From Chlamydia trachomatis (GTDB lineage Bacteria; Chlamydiota; Chlamydiia; Chlamydiales; Rhabdochlamydiaceae): 61,942 nucleotides of DNA. Positions 42,399 to 51,303 of the stretch are shown one piece after another; the first letter of the stretch is position 1; each line of letters starts with the position of its first letter. The notes below the pieces were generated by a model. The model was not told the origin of the DNA. It saw only the letters and a list, made by a program, of their open reading frames with translations, and did no database searches. Both the position numbers and the translations under genes were made by a program. The stretch lies in contig CAMCLJ010000004.1 of the NCBI GenBank assembly GCA_945875745.1, positions 1 through 61,942 of the forward strand. Direction: 5' to 3'.

Positions 42399-43850
42399 TT
42401 ACTGCAACATCTTTGCAACAAGCTCTAATAGATTTTGATCGAATGGGGGTAGAGTAAATGCACCTGAGGCAACGGGGTGACCCAGATCTTCTTTTAACAG
42501 AAAGTGAATCATCGGATTTAATTCTTTGAGCTCGGTAAACGCATCACCCAGACCATGCTTACGGACAAAAGGGACATTGAAATTTTCCCACTGCAGGTAA
42601 CGAGCAGAAGAGTTTTCTGTGTTATCAAGTAGAAGCCTTTTACCAAGATAAATGGCTTCATTAACCGTACAAGAACCTGTTTTAGTAATCATTAAATTCG
42701 AGCAGGCCATGACCTCTACCATTTCTTTCATATACCTGCGCAGATGAAAGAGCGCTCCTTGAGGGGATTTAAGTGTAATGTAGTGCCGGTGCTCCCTTAC
42801 CAGCTGAGCTCCTGCAAGTAGCATAGTGTCTTTTATTTTGGTCAGCATCTTTTCATATCTACCCACACAAATATTGACCTCGAGCATCTTTGGATAAAGA
42901 GAAGGATCTATACAGAATAATTCCATCGCATAATCATGAAGTAAATCACTACCTGCTGCACCTAATAAAAGGGTAAGAACCATGCTATCAAATCCAAGGC
43001 CATGCTTAAATTTCATCAGCTGCATTTGCTCATCTGTATATTGTATTAAACACTCCCGTCTGACAGGAAATCCAGTAATATACACCTTATCTTTTGGCAG
43101 GCTAAAATTGCAAAACGCTTTTTTGATTAAATCTTGATCCTCATAGGGCAAGGCAAATGCAAGTAATCCCCCTTTAGTAAAATCAATTTGCGATAAACCA
43201 CAAAAAAACGTAGCAGTGTCAAGATCTGTTGGCATCACAAGAAACGGGATATTGAGTTTTTGCGCAGCAAGCGCAAGACCGCAGTTAACGTAAGGAAAAG
43301 TAGAAATAACCATATCATATTTTACAGGTGACTGAGATAAGAACCTCTGAAAGAGCTTATCGATCTGATGCCGTTTAGCGAGCATATACTTCAGTCCCAT
43401 ACGGGCAAGCAAACTTACTGCTTGATGATAACCTCTTTGCAAAAGAAAATTATAAAAATCATCTCCTGTAAAAGAACCTCTACTGATCATGGTAAAATAA
43501 TCAAGTTGATGGATGATGTTAGGCAGGGCGCTTACCACATCGACATCGTAATAAGGGGATAAAATTTCTTTCATGGCCATACTAGCGACCTTATGACCAC
43601 CACCGCCTTCGCTCATGAGAATCAAGATATTTTTCTTGCAACCGGTCTGTAGCTGAGGTTCTAGCGAAATATTTGGCCGGCTCATACATCCCTTCCCATG
43701 CGCTGTAATAAAATAGGGGCGCAATAAAATACCCGATCTATCCCTGGCTTTACCCGCCTGTAAATCTTTAGTAGTCTGTTTTACAGGCAAGGCAGGTACC
43801 CTTTTAAGGACCCATTTACTTTGTAAACGAATACAGGTTTTTTCTGACAT
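42399..43850 (-). CDS. MGDG-synthase-like glycosyltransferase (GT28/GT-B)
   Basis: A 483-residue glycosyltransferase of the monogalactosyldiacylglycerol synthase / UgtP family, which adds a sugar to diacylglycerol. The nucleotide-sugar fold begins with NILILMSEGGGGHKVASMAM, and SEGGGGHK replaces the usual S-x-G-x-GH. FLVMPTDLDT follows in the acceptor domain, then VYITGFPVRRECL, LTLLLGAAGSD, and MITKTGSCTVNEAIYLGK in the donor domain. The first 55 residues are basic and atypical, so the ATG at 43685 may be the true start. The gene is divergent from the VTT membrane protein gene. Confidence 0.78.
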   Translation of the reverse strand: MSEKTCIRLQSKWVLKRVPALPVKQTTKDLQAGKARDRSGILLRPYFITAHGKGCMSRPNISLEPQLQTGCKKNILILMSEGGGGHKVASMAMKEILSPYYDVDVVSALPNIIHQLDYFTMISRGSFTGDDFYNFLLQRGYHQAVSLLARMGLKYMLAKRHQIDKLFQRFLSQSPVKYDMVISTFPYVNCGLALAAQKLNIPFLVMPTDLDTATFFCGLSQIDFTKGGLLAFALPYEDQDLIKKAFCNFSLPKDKVYITGFPVRRECLIQYTDEQMQLMKFKHGLGFDSMVLTLLLGAAGSDLLHDYAMELFCIDPSLYPKMLEVNICVGRYEKMLTKIKDTMLLAGAQLVREHRHYITLKSPQGALFHLRRYMKEMVEVMACSNLMITKTGSCTVNEAIYLGKRLLLDNTENSSARYLQWENFNVPFVRKHGLGDAFTELKELNPMIHFLLKEDLGHPVASGAFTLPPFDQNLLELVAKMLQ

Positions 43851-43893
43851 ATAAATCTTTATATGTTTTATACAACCAAAGAAATGGAGTTAT

Positions 43894-44616
43894 ATGCGCC
43901 TACCCTTTTTTTCAAAAAAACCAAATAGCCAAATCAAAATTGCCATCTGTGTTCTGATTGTATTACTGGCTGTCATGATTTTTATACATGCAGGCAATCC
44001 GATTAATCTGCATAACTTGCAGAATAAATATGAATGGCTTATCAACCTGCATAAGGATCAGCCCTTATTTTTTACTCTCGGATTTTTTTTAGTTTATATT
44101 GCATCGATTTTTTTTGTCATCCCAGACTCGACGATCCTATCGATCTTAGCCGGAAGCATCTATCCCTTACCCATGGCTGTCATCTTTATTTCTCTTTGTG
44201 AAACAGTTGGGTCTCTACTTTATTTTTTCGTGATCCGTTATGTATGCACGCAATATTACAAAAAGAAAACGATAAAGCTCAAAAACAGCAAACTAGGAAT
44301 CCACTACTCTAACAATAAAAAGTATTACCTACTGTTTCTACGTATATCGCACGTACTACCCTTTTGGGTAGTGAGCGCACTTGCCGCTGGACTCAAAACA
44401 AGGGCATCTATCTTTATCTGGACCACTTTTGTAGGAACCCTACCTCTATCTTATATCCTTGCTGAGGCAGGACAGAATCTACAAAAAATCCTGATCAGCA
44501 ATGAGCCATTTTCCTTGCAAAAGATTATTAATACCCCAATTGAGTTGATGCTAATAGGAATCGGGGTGATAGCACTAATACCTGTTGGTCTAAAAAGATA
44601 CCTAAAAAAAAGGTAG
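43894..44616 (+). CDS. VTT/TVP38-family (SNARE-associated) membrane protein
   Basis: A 240-residue inner-membrane protein with hydrophobic segments at about 15-33, 55-75, 80-110 and 205-228. The VTT core is visible: FVIPDSTILSILAGSIYPL, then ISLCETVGSLLYFFVIRYVC, and LRISHVLPFWVVSALAAGLK. Proteins of this family act in membrane lipid movement, and many are probable lipid scramblases or transporters. It starts with ATG after GGAG. It ends 11 bp from the convergent yebC gene. Its place beside a glycolipid glycosyltransferase suggests a shared membrane-lipid role, but this is inference. Confidence 0.8.
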   Translation: MRLPFFSKKPNSQIKIAICVLIVLLAVMIFIHAGNPINLHNLQNKYEWLINLHKDQPLFFTLGFFLVYIASIFFVIPDSTILSILAGSIYPLPMAVIFISLCETVGSLLYFFVIRYVCTQYYKKKTIKLKNSKLGIHYSNNKKYYLLFLRISHVLPFWVVSALAAGLKTRASIFIWTTFVGTLPLSYILAEAGQNLQKILISNEPFSLQKIINTPIELMLIGIGVIALIPVGLKRYLKKR

Positions 44617-44627
44617 TACAGCCTCCC

Positions 44628-45353
44628 TTACCCTTCGGGAGCTTTCATATTATGATAGACCACATCGACATCATCTAACGCTTCAAGCCAGGCTATCAGT
44701 TCGTCGTTTGCCTTCATGGTCTCAGAATCACATTCGACGTAAACTTTAGGGATCATATCGTGCTCTGCAAGCTCACACTGCAGTCCCATCTGTTCAACCT
44801 GTTCTTTTACCTGGAATAACAGGTCGGGGGGTGTGGTGATGATAAAAAGATCTTCAACACTTTCAAAATCCTCAGCTCCAGCTTCTGATACAGCTAAAAA
44901 TAGAGTATCCTCTGATACTCCATTTTTTAGAACCTGGATGACCCCTTTTTTATCGAAATTAAACGCCACTGACCCTGGAGTTGCAATCGTTCCCCCCCGC
45001 TTATTTGTGGCAATACGCATATCTGAGGCAGCCCGGTTTTTATTATCGGTCATAATATCAACAAGGATTCCAACACCTCCATGTCCATAGAGTTCATAGG
45101 TCATTTCAACGAAATCTGCTTGATCTGCCGATGAGGCTTTTTTAATATTTCTTTCGATATTGTCATTTGGCAAATTCACTTCTTTAGCCTTTTGCAGAGC
45201 TGCCCGAAGCTTAGGATTCGATTTAGGATCTGGTCCCGCCTGCTTTACTGCACTGATAATCTCTTTAGTGACTCGGGAAAACATTTTCCCTTTTTTTGCA
45301 TCTGCTTTCCCTTTTCGATGCTTAATATTTGCCCACTTACTATGTCCTGCCAT
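44628..45353 (-). CDS. yebC: YebC/TACO1-family protein
   Basis: A 241-residue protein: MAGHSKWANIKHRKGKADAK at the start, then FSRVTKEIISAVKQAG, NLPNDNIERNIKKAS, YELYGHGGVGILVDIMTDNK, NKRGGTIATPGSVAFNFDKK. All are diagnostic. Members help translation of proline-rich stretches (TACO1, YebC2) or bind DNA; which applies here is unknown. GGAAGAGA precedes the ATG. It overlaps the SprT-like gene upstream by 14 bp. In C. trachomatis the matching gene is CT457 (from memory). Confidence 0.96.
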   Translation of the reverse strand: MAGHSKWANIKHRKGKADAKKGKMFSRVTKEIISAVKQAGPDPKSNPKLRAALQKAKEVNLPNDNIERNIKKASSADQADFVEMTYELYGHGGVGILVDIMTDNKNRAASDMRIATNKRGGTIATPGSVAFNFDKKGVIQVLKNGVSEDTLFLAVSEAGAEDFESVEDLFIITTPPDLLFQVKEQVEQMGLQCELAEHDMIPKVYVECDSETMKANDELIAWLEALDDVDVVYHNMKAPEG

Positions 45354-45861
45354 ATCTATCTCTTCCGTATAAAATCTTATCTAAATTTTCTTGTTCCCAT
45401 TGTTTTGCAATCGAGTAATCCTCAAAACACCTCTCTCTTTTTTTAAACTCCCCATGATGCACCCTTCTTCGGACCTCTCCCTTTATTGGGGGAGCGACAC
45501 TGTGGACCATTTCATGATAGACCACGTAAGATAAAAAATAAGGGGGGAAAAAAGAGTGGTTTAAAGAGACATGAATCCGAATACGCTTATATCTTGCGTC
45601 GTAATAGCCTAAGACTTTTCTTTGTATCCTACCCGAAGAAGTAGTCCGACCAAACCAGTCGATAGAAAGGGATAGAGACCCCTCGAAATACTTCTCATTC
45701 AAATGATTATAAATACCCTGCAAGTCGTAGACGCTACCTGCAACTACATCTTTTTCTACTTTATAAATAACAGAAGACATCGCTTTGACTTTTCGCCGCC
45801 TAATCTTACTATATTTTTCTAGCAACTGTTTTATTATTGCAAGTACTGCAACTGCGCCCAT
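45340..45861 (-). CDS. SprT-like zinc metalloprotease-domain protein
   Basis: A 173-residue protein. The zinc motif H-E-M-V-H lies in YVVYHEMVHSVAP, followed by a third His in RRRVHHGEFKKRERCF. The earlier LNEKYFEGSLSLSIDWFGR and LGYYDARYKRIRIHVSLNH match the SprT/WSS fold. The start was set at the ATG at 45861, which has AGGAG 8 bases upstream; an in-frame ATG at 45945 adds 28 unlikely residues. SprT-like proteins of bacteria are little studied; related eukaryotic Spartan cleaves DNA-protein crosslinks. It overlaps yebC, so they are probably co-transcribed. Confidence 0.78.
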   Translation of the reverse strand: MGAVAVLAIIKQLLEKYSKIRRRKVKAMSSVIYKVEKDVVAGSVYDLQGIYNHLNEKYFEGSLSLSIDWFGRTTSSGRIQRKVLGYYDARYKRIRIHVSLNHSFFPPYFLSYVVYHEMVHSVAPPIKGEVRRRVHHGEFKKRERCFEDYSIAKQWEQENLDKILYGRDRYGRT

Positions 45862-46016
45862 TATGGTAACTCCTAATCCTTGTTTCTCCCTACTATTTTC
45901 TTGGGTAAACAGAAAAAAACAACCCACCAGCTTCTCTGATATCAAGTCAGTTTATATCAGGGTAAAAGATCTATAAAAAAAATGAAAAGAATATGTAAAT
46001 TCAGAAAAACCTGAGG

Positions 46017-46520
46017 TTAGCAAAGTGCTTTTTCCATCAAAATCTTAGCTCGGTATGTCCCATTTTCTTTGGTAAATCGATCTTGCCGCCCATACACCTT
46101 ATAACCGAGCCTGGTATATAATTTTTGTGCGGGATTACCCTCATAGACCTCTAAATGGAGGATCTCGATATGGCATTTCTCTTTAGCAAGCCTTTCCCCT
46201 TCCCTCATGATTGCATAGCCGATACCTTTTCCCCTTAAGTCAGGATCGACAATCACAGATAGTAGAGTAGTATGTGCTACTTTTTTAAACGGCTGAATAT
46301 AGAGATTAAAAAAACCGCATACAGCCCCGTTCAATATAGCTACGATACCAGCGCCGGTCAAAGAGTAGTTAATCCAAATACGGACCGCATCATCTACCTC
46401 TCTTTCATCGACCATAGGGAACCAATGCAAAATGACAGGATCCATAAGCCACTGTTTTAAAATAGGTGCATCTTCTTGGACTACTGCTCGAAAAGAAAGT
46501 TCTTTAGACAGCTGAGCCAT
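46017..46520 (-). CDS. GNAT-family acetyltransferase, copy 2
   Basis: A 167-residue acetyltransferase. The acetyl-CoA site is the segment SVIVDPDLRGKGIGYAIMRE (R-G-K-G-I-G), followed by CHIEILHLEVYEGNPAQKLY and LGYKVYGRQDRF. Layout and sequence parallel the upstream gene: W-x-x-D/H-P, V-M/I-x-W-F-P, KKVAHTTLLSVIV versus KKVAHESMFKIVV. It is therefore a tandem duplicate. The genes overlap by 17 bp. It may modify small molecules, peptides or protein N-termini. The substrate is unknown. Confidence 0.85.
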   Translation of the reverse strand: MAQLSKELSFRAVVQEDAPILKQWLMDPVILHWFPMVDEREVDDAVRIWINYSLTGAGIVAILNGAVCGFFNLYIQPFKKVAHTTLLSVIVDPDLRGKGIGYAIMREGERLAKEKCHIEILHLEVYEGNPAQKLYTRLGYKVYGRQDRFTKENGTYRAKILMEKALC

Positions 46521-47034
46521 GATCCTCCTTATCGATATCCCCTTCTAACAGGACCCTGGCAAAGTAGGTATCATCATCTTTAAAGTACCTCTCCTGACGG
46601 ACAATAGCTTGAAACCCCTGTTTTTCTAGTAACTCAATCAGCGGATTGTTTTCGTAGACCTCGATATGCAAGAGTTCTAATCGAAAGCGTTTTTTAGCTA
46701 AATGCTTTAGATTTTTAATCAAAGCGCTTCCAATTCCCTGTCTTTGATACTCTGGACTGACAACGATCTTAAACATCGACTCATGAGCGACTTTCTTATA
46801 CGGCATCAAAAACAATGTAGCCATACCGCAAGGAATCCCATTTACAATAGCTGTTAAACTGCACTTGAATTTATAAAAACCAATCCAACACGCGGCAGCA
46901 TCATTTATCTCTTTTTCATCTGATATAGGAAACCATTTCATTACAGACGGATGATCCAGCCAACTCTTTAAGTAAAAGAGATCACCCTCTTCTGTATACC
47001 TAATATCAAAATCTGCGGAATAAGACATACTCAA
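46504..47034 (-). CDS. GNAT-family acetyltransferase, copy 1
   Basis: A 176-residue acetyltransferase with IVVSPEYQRQGIGSALIKNL (R-Q-G-I-G acetyl-CoA loop), then LLHIEVYENNPLIELLEKQG. Its ATG overlaps the prfB stop (ATGA), so translation is probably coupled to release factor 2. In Chlamydia a single acetyltransferase lies at this place beside prfB (CT458/CT459 from memory). Here it is duplicated in tandem. Confidence 0.86.
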   Translation of the reverse strand: MSMSYSADFDIRYTEEGDLFYLKSWLDHPSVMKWFPISDEKEINDAAACWIGFYKFKCSLTAIVNGIPCGMATLFLMPYKKVAHESMFKIVVSPEYQRQGIGSALIKNLKHLAKKRFRLELLHIEVYENNPLIELLEKQGFQAIVRQERYFKDDDTYFARVLLEGDIDKEDHGSAV

Positions 47035-48126
47035 CCAAATTCTTTAAGATAGGCGTTAATAAAACCATCGATATCACCATCCATCACTGCATCGATATTT
47101 CCCACCTCATATCTAGTTCTAGTATCTTTTACAAGGGTATAGGGTTGAAATACGTAATTTCGAATCTGGCTACCCCACGCTATTTCTTTTTTTTCACCAC
47201 CGATTGCTTCGACTTTAGAAGCCCTTTCTATTCTGGCCTTATCATAAAGTTTGGCTCTGAGTAATTTCATGCAGGTCTCTTTATTTTGCAGCTGACTTCT
47301 CTCATTTTGACATGAGACGACAATACCTGTTGATAAATGAGTAATACGGACTGCAGAATCTGTTTTATTCACATGCTGTCCCCCAGCACCCGAGGCCCTG
47401 TAGGTATCGACACGGATATGCTCTGGACGAATCTCAATAGAGATGTCATCATCGATCTCTGGAGTGACATCAACCGAGGCAAAACTCGTATGCCGTTTGG
47501 CATTGGCATCAAACGGGGAAATACGAACAAGCCTGTGGACTCCCTTTTCTGCTTTAGCATAGCCAAAAGCATAGGGGCCGCACAGCTTATATGTGATACT
47601 TTTAATGCCCGCTACATCCCCATCAACAGTATCGAGGATCTCTATACGAAAACCTTTTTTATAAGCCCACCTTGCATACATGCGAGAGAGCATTAAAGCC
47701 CAGTCACAAGCCTCGGTACCGCCTGCCCCTGCGTTAATACTTAAGAAACAGTTTTTATCATCCATCTCCCCCGACAGCATCTTTTTAACTTCGAGTTCCG
47801 AAAGAATTATATCACTTTGGGTAAGTTCTGTTTTAAGAGCTTCAAGCATTTCTAGATCAGCAAGCTCTAATACTTCAGGAAGAAGAGCTTTTACATTCTC
47901 TATCTTTTGGCATACGCTGCGGTACGGCAGAGTCCAAGCCTTTAAAGCATTACACTTAGCAATCGTTTTTTGAGCCTCTGTATTATCATCCCAAAAGGTT
48001 GGATCATTCATCCGCCTATCTAATTCTTCTACCTGCCTTTCTTTTGTAGGCAGGTCAAAGATACCTCGTCATGTGAAGAAGTCTGTCTTCTAGATTTTTA
48101 ATCAACTCTTGCATTTCTTCGTTCAT
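47031..48126 (-). CDS. prfB: Peptide chain release factor 2, with programmed +1 frameshift
   Basis: RF2 ends translation at UGA and UAA codons. The main frame (from about 48056 down to 47031) has ISPFDANAKRHTSFASV with the SPF anticodon-like motif and SGAGGQHVNKTDSAVR with the GGQ catalytic loop. The start lies in another frame at ATG 48126. It runs 23 codons to ATGACGAGGTATCTTTGAC, where the in-frame UGA (48057-48055) is read through by a +1 shift, continuing DLPTKERQVEELDRRMNDP. The total is 364 residues, the usual RF2 length. AGG-TAT-CTT-TGA-C is the classic RF2 recoding site, so RF2 controls its own synthesis. Copy 1 of the acetyltransferase follows with overlap. Confidence 0.97.
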
Positions 48127-48464
48127 ATCGCTCACTACCTCTTTAAAATTAAAAACGGGCACTACCTTGTATGTTATCTGGTAAGAGGGGTTTTCCCCTA
48201 CTACTTTTCTCCTATACCACTGCCTTAAGATCCGATCCAAATCTATACCCCCCCCATGAGCCCTTTGCAGATCAAAAAAATTATATTTTTAAAAGAGCGT
48301 AATCGAATATAATACCTAGCAGTTTCACTCTACTATAAAGTTATCTAAAGATTAGAGCCCTTTAAACGAACCTAAGTAGCTACTCAATCTTATTTTTCCA
48401 CCAATACGCATCGAATTAGAAAACCTAAAAATCAGATCTATTACGATGAAACCTTAACACACTC
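48127..48464. other. Intergenic region between divergent prfB and the 48553 gene
   Basis: About 340 bp without a gene. On the prfB side there is a short AGGGG-TTTT-CCCCT hairpin at 48186-48199 in the presumed leader. A TATAAT-like box near 48307 lacks a clear -35 partner. The promoter of the 48553 gene follows at 48465. Confidence 0.4.
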
Positions 48465-48492
48465 TTTACATTAATCCGGCTCCAGATATAAT
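48465..48492 (+). promoter_or_regulatory. Strong promoter of the 48553 gene
   Basis: TTTACA (48465-48470) and a perfect TATAAT (48487-48492) with a 16-bp spacer, about 60 bp before the ATG. This is one of the best sigma-70-type matches in the window. Confidence 0.68.
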
Positions 48493-48552
48493 CATCGCTC
48501 CTTGTATCAAAGGAAGAACTGCAAAAATCACTAAATCATCTTGGAGGAATTC

Positions 48553-49074
48553 ATGAACGTAAACGAAATCGGTAATAGAGTTTACAACGGGGCAGCAGCG
48601 ACAGGAAATGCAATCATCAATATGAGCAAGCAAGGAGTTGAGTGGGGCGGTAAAGCTGTAACATTGATCCGTGAGAACGGTTCTGCAGGTGTTCAGAAAG
48701 TCCTCCGATTCATAGGATCAGCTTGGAAAGCAATAAGCTCGTTTTTTATCACTCATAAAGACGGCTTATTTACTGCAGTCCAAAACAACCGTTACGCATT
48801 AGGCCTATGCGGAGTCTTGGTTGCTGGTATAGCTATCGGCGCACTCGGCGCACGCGAATACAGCCGCAGATACCCTACAACACCAAGTACAGCGGAGGAA
48901 GTTGCTACAGGCTCAAGAGAAGCGTCTCCTGCTAGAGCAGACGAAGCAAGCCACGCACAAAGAAGCCCAACACGCGTTGGTGGTGCAGCACATGATGGTG
49001 GTGGTCAAGAAACAACAGCAGTCAAAGCAAGCCAAGCACATGATGGTGGTCGTCAAGAAACAACAGAAGCCTAG
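48553..49074 (+). CDS. Small single-pass membrane protein with tandem-repeat tail
   Basis: A 173-residue protein of unknown family. The start is the ATG at 48553, preceded by GGAGGA; the in-frame TTG at 48541 is part of the ribosome-binding site. Residues about 1-75 are amphipathic and glycine-rich. One strong membrane span (ALGLCGVLVAGIAIGALGA) lies at about 88-106, followed by a polar Ala/Ser/Glu/Gly tail. The tail ends in two copies of a 16-residue unit (AHDGGGQETTAVKASQ, AHDGGRQETTEA). The strong promoter and dedicated terminator suggest high expression. It could be a membrane-inserted effector or an envelope protein. Neither can be decided here. Confidence 0.7.
   Translation: MNVNEIGNRVYNGAAATGNAIINMSKQGVEWGGKAVTLIRENGSAGVQKVLRFIGSAWKAISSFFITHKDGLFTAVQNNRYALGLCGVLVAGIAIGALGAREYSRRYPTTPSTAEEVATGSREASPARADEASHAQRSPTRVGGAAHDGGGQETTAVKASQAHDGGRQETTEA
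48988..49071 (+). repeat. 48-bp tandem repeat in the tail of the 48553 gene
   Basis: GCACATGATGGTGGTGGTCA at 48988 recurs at 49036 as GCACATGATGGTGGTCGTCA, a 48-bp period in frame (16 residues). The second copy is cut short by the stop codon. Copy number could vary between strains. Confidence 0.75.
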
Positions 49075-49106
49075 CCGATCGATTAAGCACTAACATGCTT
49101 AGAAGG

Positions 49107-49140
49107 GCGGTAATAACATCTAGTTATTACCGCTCTTTTT
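49107..49140. terminator. Rho-independent terminator after the 48553 gene
   Basis: GCGGTAATAAC (49107-49117), loop ATCTA, GTTATTACCGC (49123-49133), then TCTTTTTC. A perfect 11-bp stem with a T-rich tail on the forward strand. The stop codon of the convergent 49120 gene lies within the loop. Confidence 0.9.
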
Positions 49141-51303
49141 CTTTAATACCACATCTCTATCGGAATTGAATGCATAATCCCAAGACCATGACGCCTCTTT
49201 GATCGGCTCCACATCAAAACAGATCCGATCTTCTACTTGCCGGGCAATGACCCTTGTGCCAGCTTCGACTACAATGTGATAGGGACCAATAAAACAGAGA
49301 TCTTCTGCTACAAATTCACCATCCCCTCGAATCTCAATATAACAAGACTCTAATCTAAACACAGAGCCTTTCCAAAAAAGGGCAGGCTTGCTGTAGTTGA
49401 TCCCTTTATTGCGCACCGATACATTTTTTAAACTACATTTGCCTGCCTGCGCGCTATATCGTAACAGGCCTGTTTCATTAGCATGACCCATCACCTGCTC
49501 TGCAATAATCTGCAAGCTACCATCAATATCGATGCGCTCTGCGTCGAGTTCTGCAATAGATAAATACAGTTCTGATCCCTCTATGATCCTGCCTACACGC
49601 AGCTTCTGTGCGATAATTGAATAAAAAGGTCCAAGAGCTGGATGATATAAAAAAGAAAATGGAATGTCAGAGGCCGTCTGTTTAGGGTCTATAAGAAACC
49701 CACACTGATTAAGCAGCTCTCTGCTATTTTTCATCATATCGATAAAACAACCCTCTGGTGTCTCTAAAAAAGAAGGACCCACCCTCTCTTTTTTCGTAGT
49801 AGAGATCGTTTTGGACCGTGTATTAAACGTGATAAAAGAGGGCAAAGAGATTGCAGAGGCTGTATAAGCACAAGAGCTCTTCTCTGTAAAAGAATCTGCG
49901 ATATTTTGCATCATCGATTCTAGGCGCGCCAGCAGCTTTTCTTGATATAGCCCAAACTCATCCTGATATGATATTTTTTTTAAGTTCACAAGCATTCCAG
50001 GTATGGGACTGGTAATCAGAGCTTGTTCTATAGCCTCAATATCGACAAATAGTAGGTTGGTATTCGATGGGTATTTAGAAAAACTCTGTCCTGGCTCTGC
50101 CGGCTCATCCAATATGCCGTATTTATCAAAATCACAATACTCGATATTGGTAAGGGTTTGCTCAAAGCTACCCCCTTTACATTCTTCAATTAAAACGTTT
50201 GTTCCCTCAGCCGATTGAACTAGGCGGGGGCAAGAACAAAAACCAATAGAGCGATTATGCTTAAGACCCAATCCAGCAAATGCGTAGAGTCCATAGTCTT
50301 CAGAAGCTACTGGATTATTAATTTGACGGACTAAGATCTTCTGAACACCTTGTTTTTTTAACCAATCAAAACATCCACTGTCCCTGGCAAGCTTCCAAAT
50401 CACCCCATGCCCCCCTGGACGCAATAGGGGCTGCAAAGCTCCTCTTAAACCCCAATGCCCCTTCTGATCAATTGTGGGAACACAAGGCTGGCAAAAGAAA
50501 AAAAAGCTTTGCTGATCCCTTTGAAAAAAGTTTTTATCCTTGCACAGATTGATGATCCTTTCATGATTGTTTTTTTCGGTTGAAGTCATCATCGCAATCG
50601 GCAAGGTAAGCTGCTTATTTTTAAACTTAAAATATAAATACTCTTTTACCTGCACATCTCTTACAAGCCTCTCTAAAAGAGTCATGCCACAGTAATTGAG
50701 TGTGGCAGCTGGCAGAGATTGCCCAGTCATTGGATCATAAAGACGAAGTCGATCGGCTGCCCCGCCGACAGGATAGAGTTCAGCAAGATCGGAAAGATTC
50801 TCAATGCAACTATAGATCGCCTCATTCACCTGATGATTTCTCTCAGAGATATCGATCATTTTAGGAGCGTGGTACATAGCATCTAAACCGTAAGAGCGCT
50901 CTTGAGGACGGCATAAGCACTTGATCATTGACAGATGATATCCAATGATACCACCTATTTCCCCATAAAATTTTTCAACAACTACAAGAGAATCGATTAA
51001 ACCTGTTATTCGCTCAGCATATTCTTGATCTGATAAATGCTTAGGATTAAATATAAGCTCTGCCTGACCTAATGCGATCACAGAAAGAATGAGATAGGCA
51101 TCCCGCACAGACAGGGTGGCTAAAACAGTTTTCACTAAAGAAGGTCCAGACAAATATCTTCTTACAACCGGGTCACCATACAGATATTCTGTTTTTTGAT
51201 CCCAGTTTGAAGCTTTTTCTAACTGTTGTATAAGTGGTTCTAACCTATCGATATCTTCGGAGAGGACTGCGCAAGCATCTACAACAAATGAGTCGGTTGC
51301 CAT
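49120..51303 (-). CDS. UDP-sugar pyrophosphorylase-like nucleotidyltransferase with C-terminal extension
   Basis: A 727-residue protein. The middle carries a UGPase/USP-type domain: the nucleotide loop ELYPVGGAADRLRLYDPMTG, then LNYCGMTLLERLVRD, LPIAMMTSTEKNNHERI, CQPCVPTID, LRPGGHGVIWKLARDSGCFD and KILVRQINNPVASEDYGLY. These match UTP-sugar-1-phosphate uridylyltransferases. It has a helical N-terminal domain of about 170 residues and a strand-rich C-terminal region that looks like a beta-helix or allosteric domain. The start was put at MATDSF (51303), since the frame upstream of it is not protein-like. It probably makes UDP-glucose or a related UDP-sugar for glycogen or glycolipids. Confidence 0.75.
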   Translation of the reverse strand: MATDSFVVDACAVLSEDIDRLEPLIQQLEKASNWDQKTEYLYGDPVVRRYLSGPSLVKTVLATLSVRDAYLILSVIALGQAELIFNPKHLSDQEYAERITGLIDSLVVVEKFYGEIGGIIGYHLSMIKCLCRPQERSYGLDAMYHAPKMIDISERNHQVNEAIYSCIENLSDLAELYPVGGAADRLRLYDPMTGQSLPAATLNYCGMTLLERLVRDVQVKEYLYFKFKNKQLTLPIAMMTSTEKNNHERIINLCKDKNFFQRDQQSFFFFCQPCVPTIDQKGHWGLRGALQPLLRPGGHGVIWKLARDSGCFDWLKKQGVQKILVRQINNPVASEDYGLYAFAGLGLKHNRSIGFCSCPRLVQSAEGTNVLIEECKGGSFEQTLTNIEYCDFDKYGILDEPAEPGQSFSKYPSNTNLLFVDIEAIEQALITSPIPGMLVNLKKISYQDEFGLYQEKLLARLESMMQNIADSFTEKSSCAYTASAISLPSFITFNTRSKTISTTKKERVGPSFLETPEGCFIDMMKNSRELLNQCGFLIDPKQTASDIPFSFLYHPALGPFYSIIAQKLRVGRIIEGSELYLSIAELDAERIDIDGSLQIIAEQVMGHANETGLLRYSAQAGKCSLKNVSVRNKGINYSKPALFWKGSVFRLESCYIEIRGDGEFVAEDLCFIGPYHIVVEAGTRVIARQVEDRICFDVEPIKEASWSWDYAFNSDRDVVLKKKSGNN

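Noticed and set aside
48902-49093. Alternative frame over the repeat tail of the 48553 gene
   Set aside because: It is a by-product of the 48-bp repeat; it lacks its own start signals.
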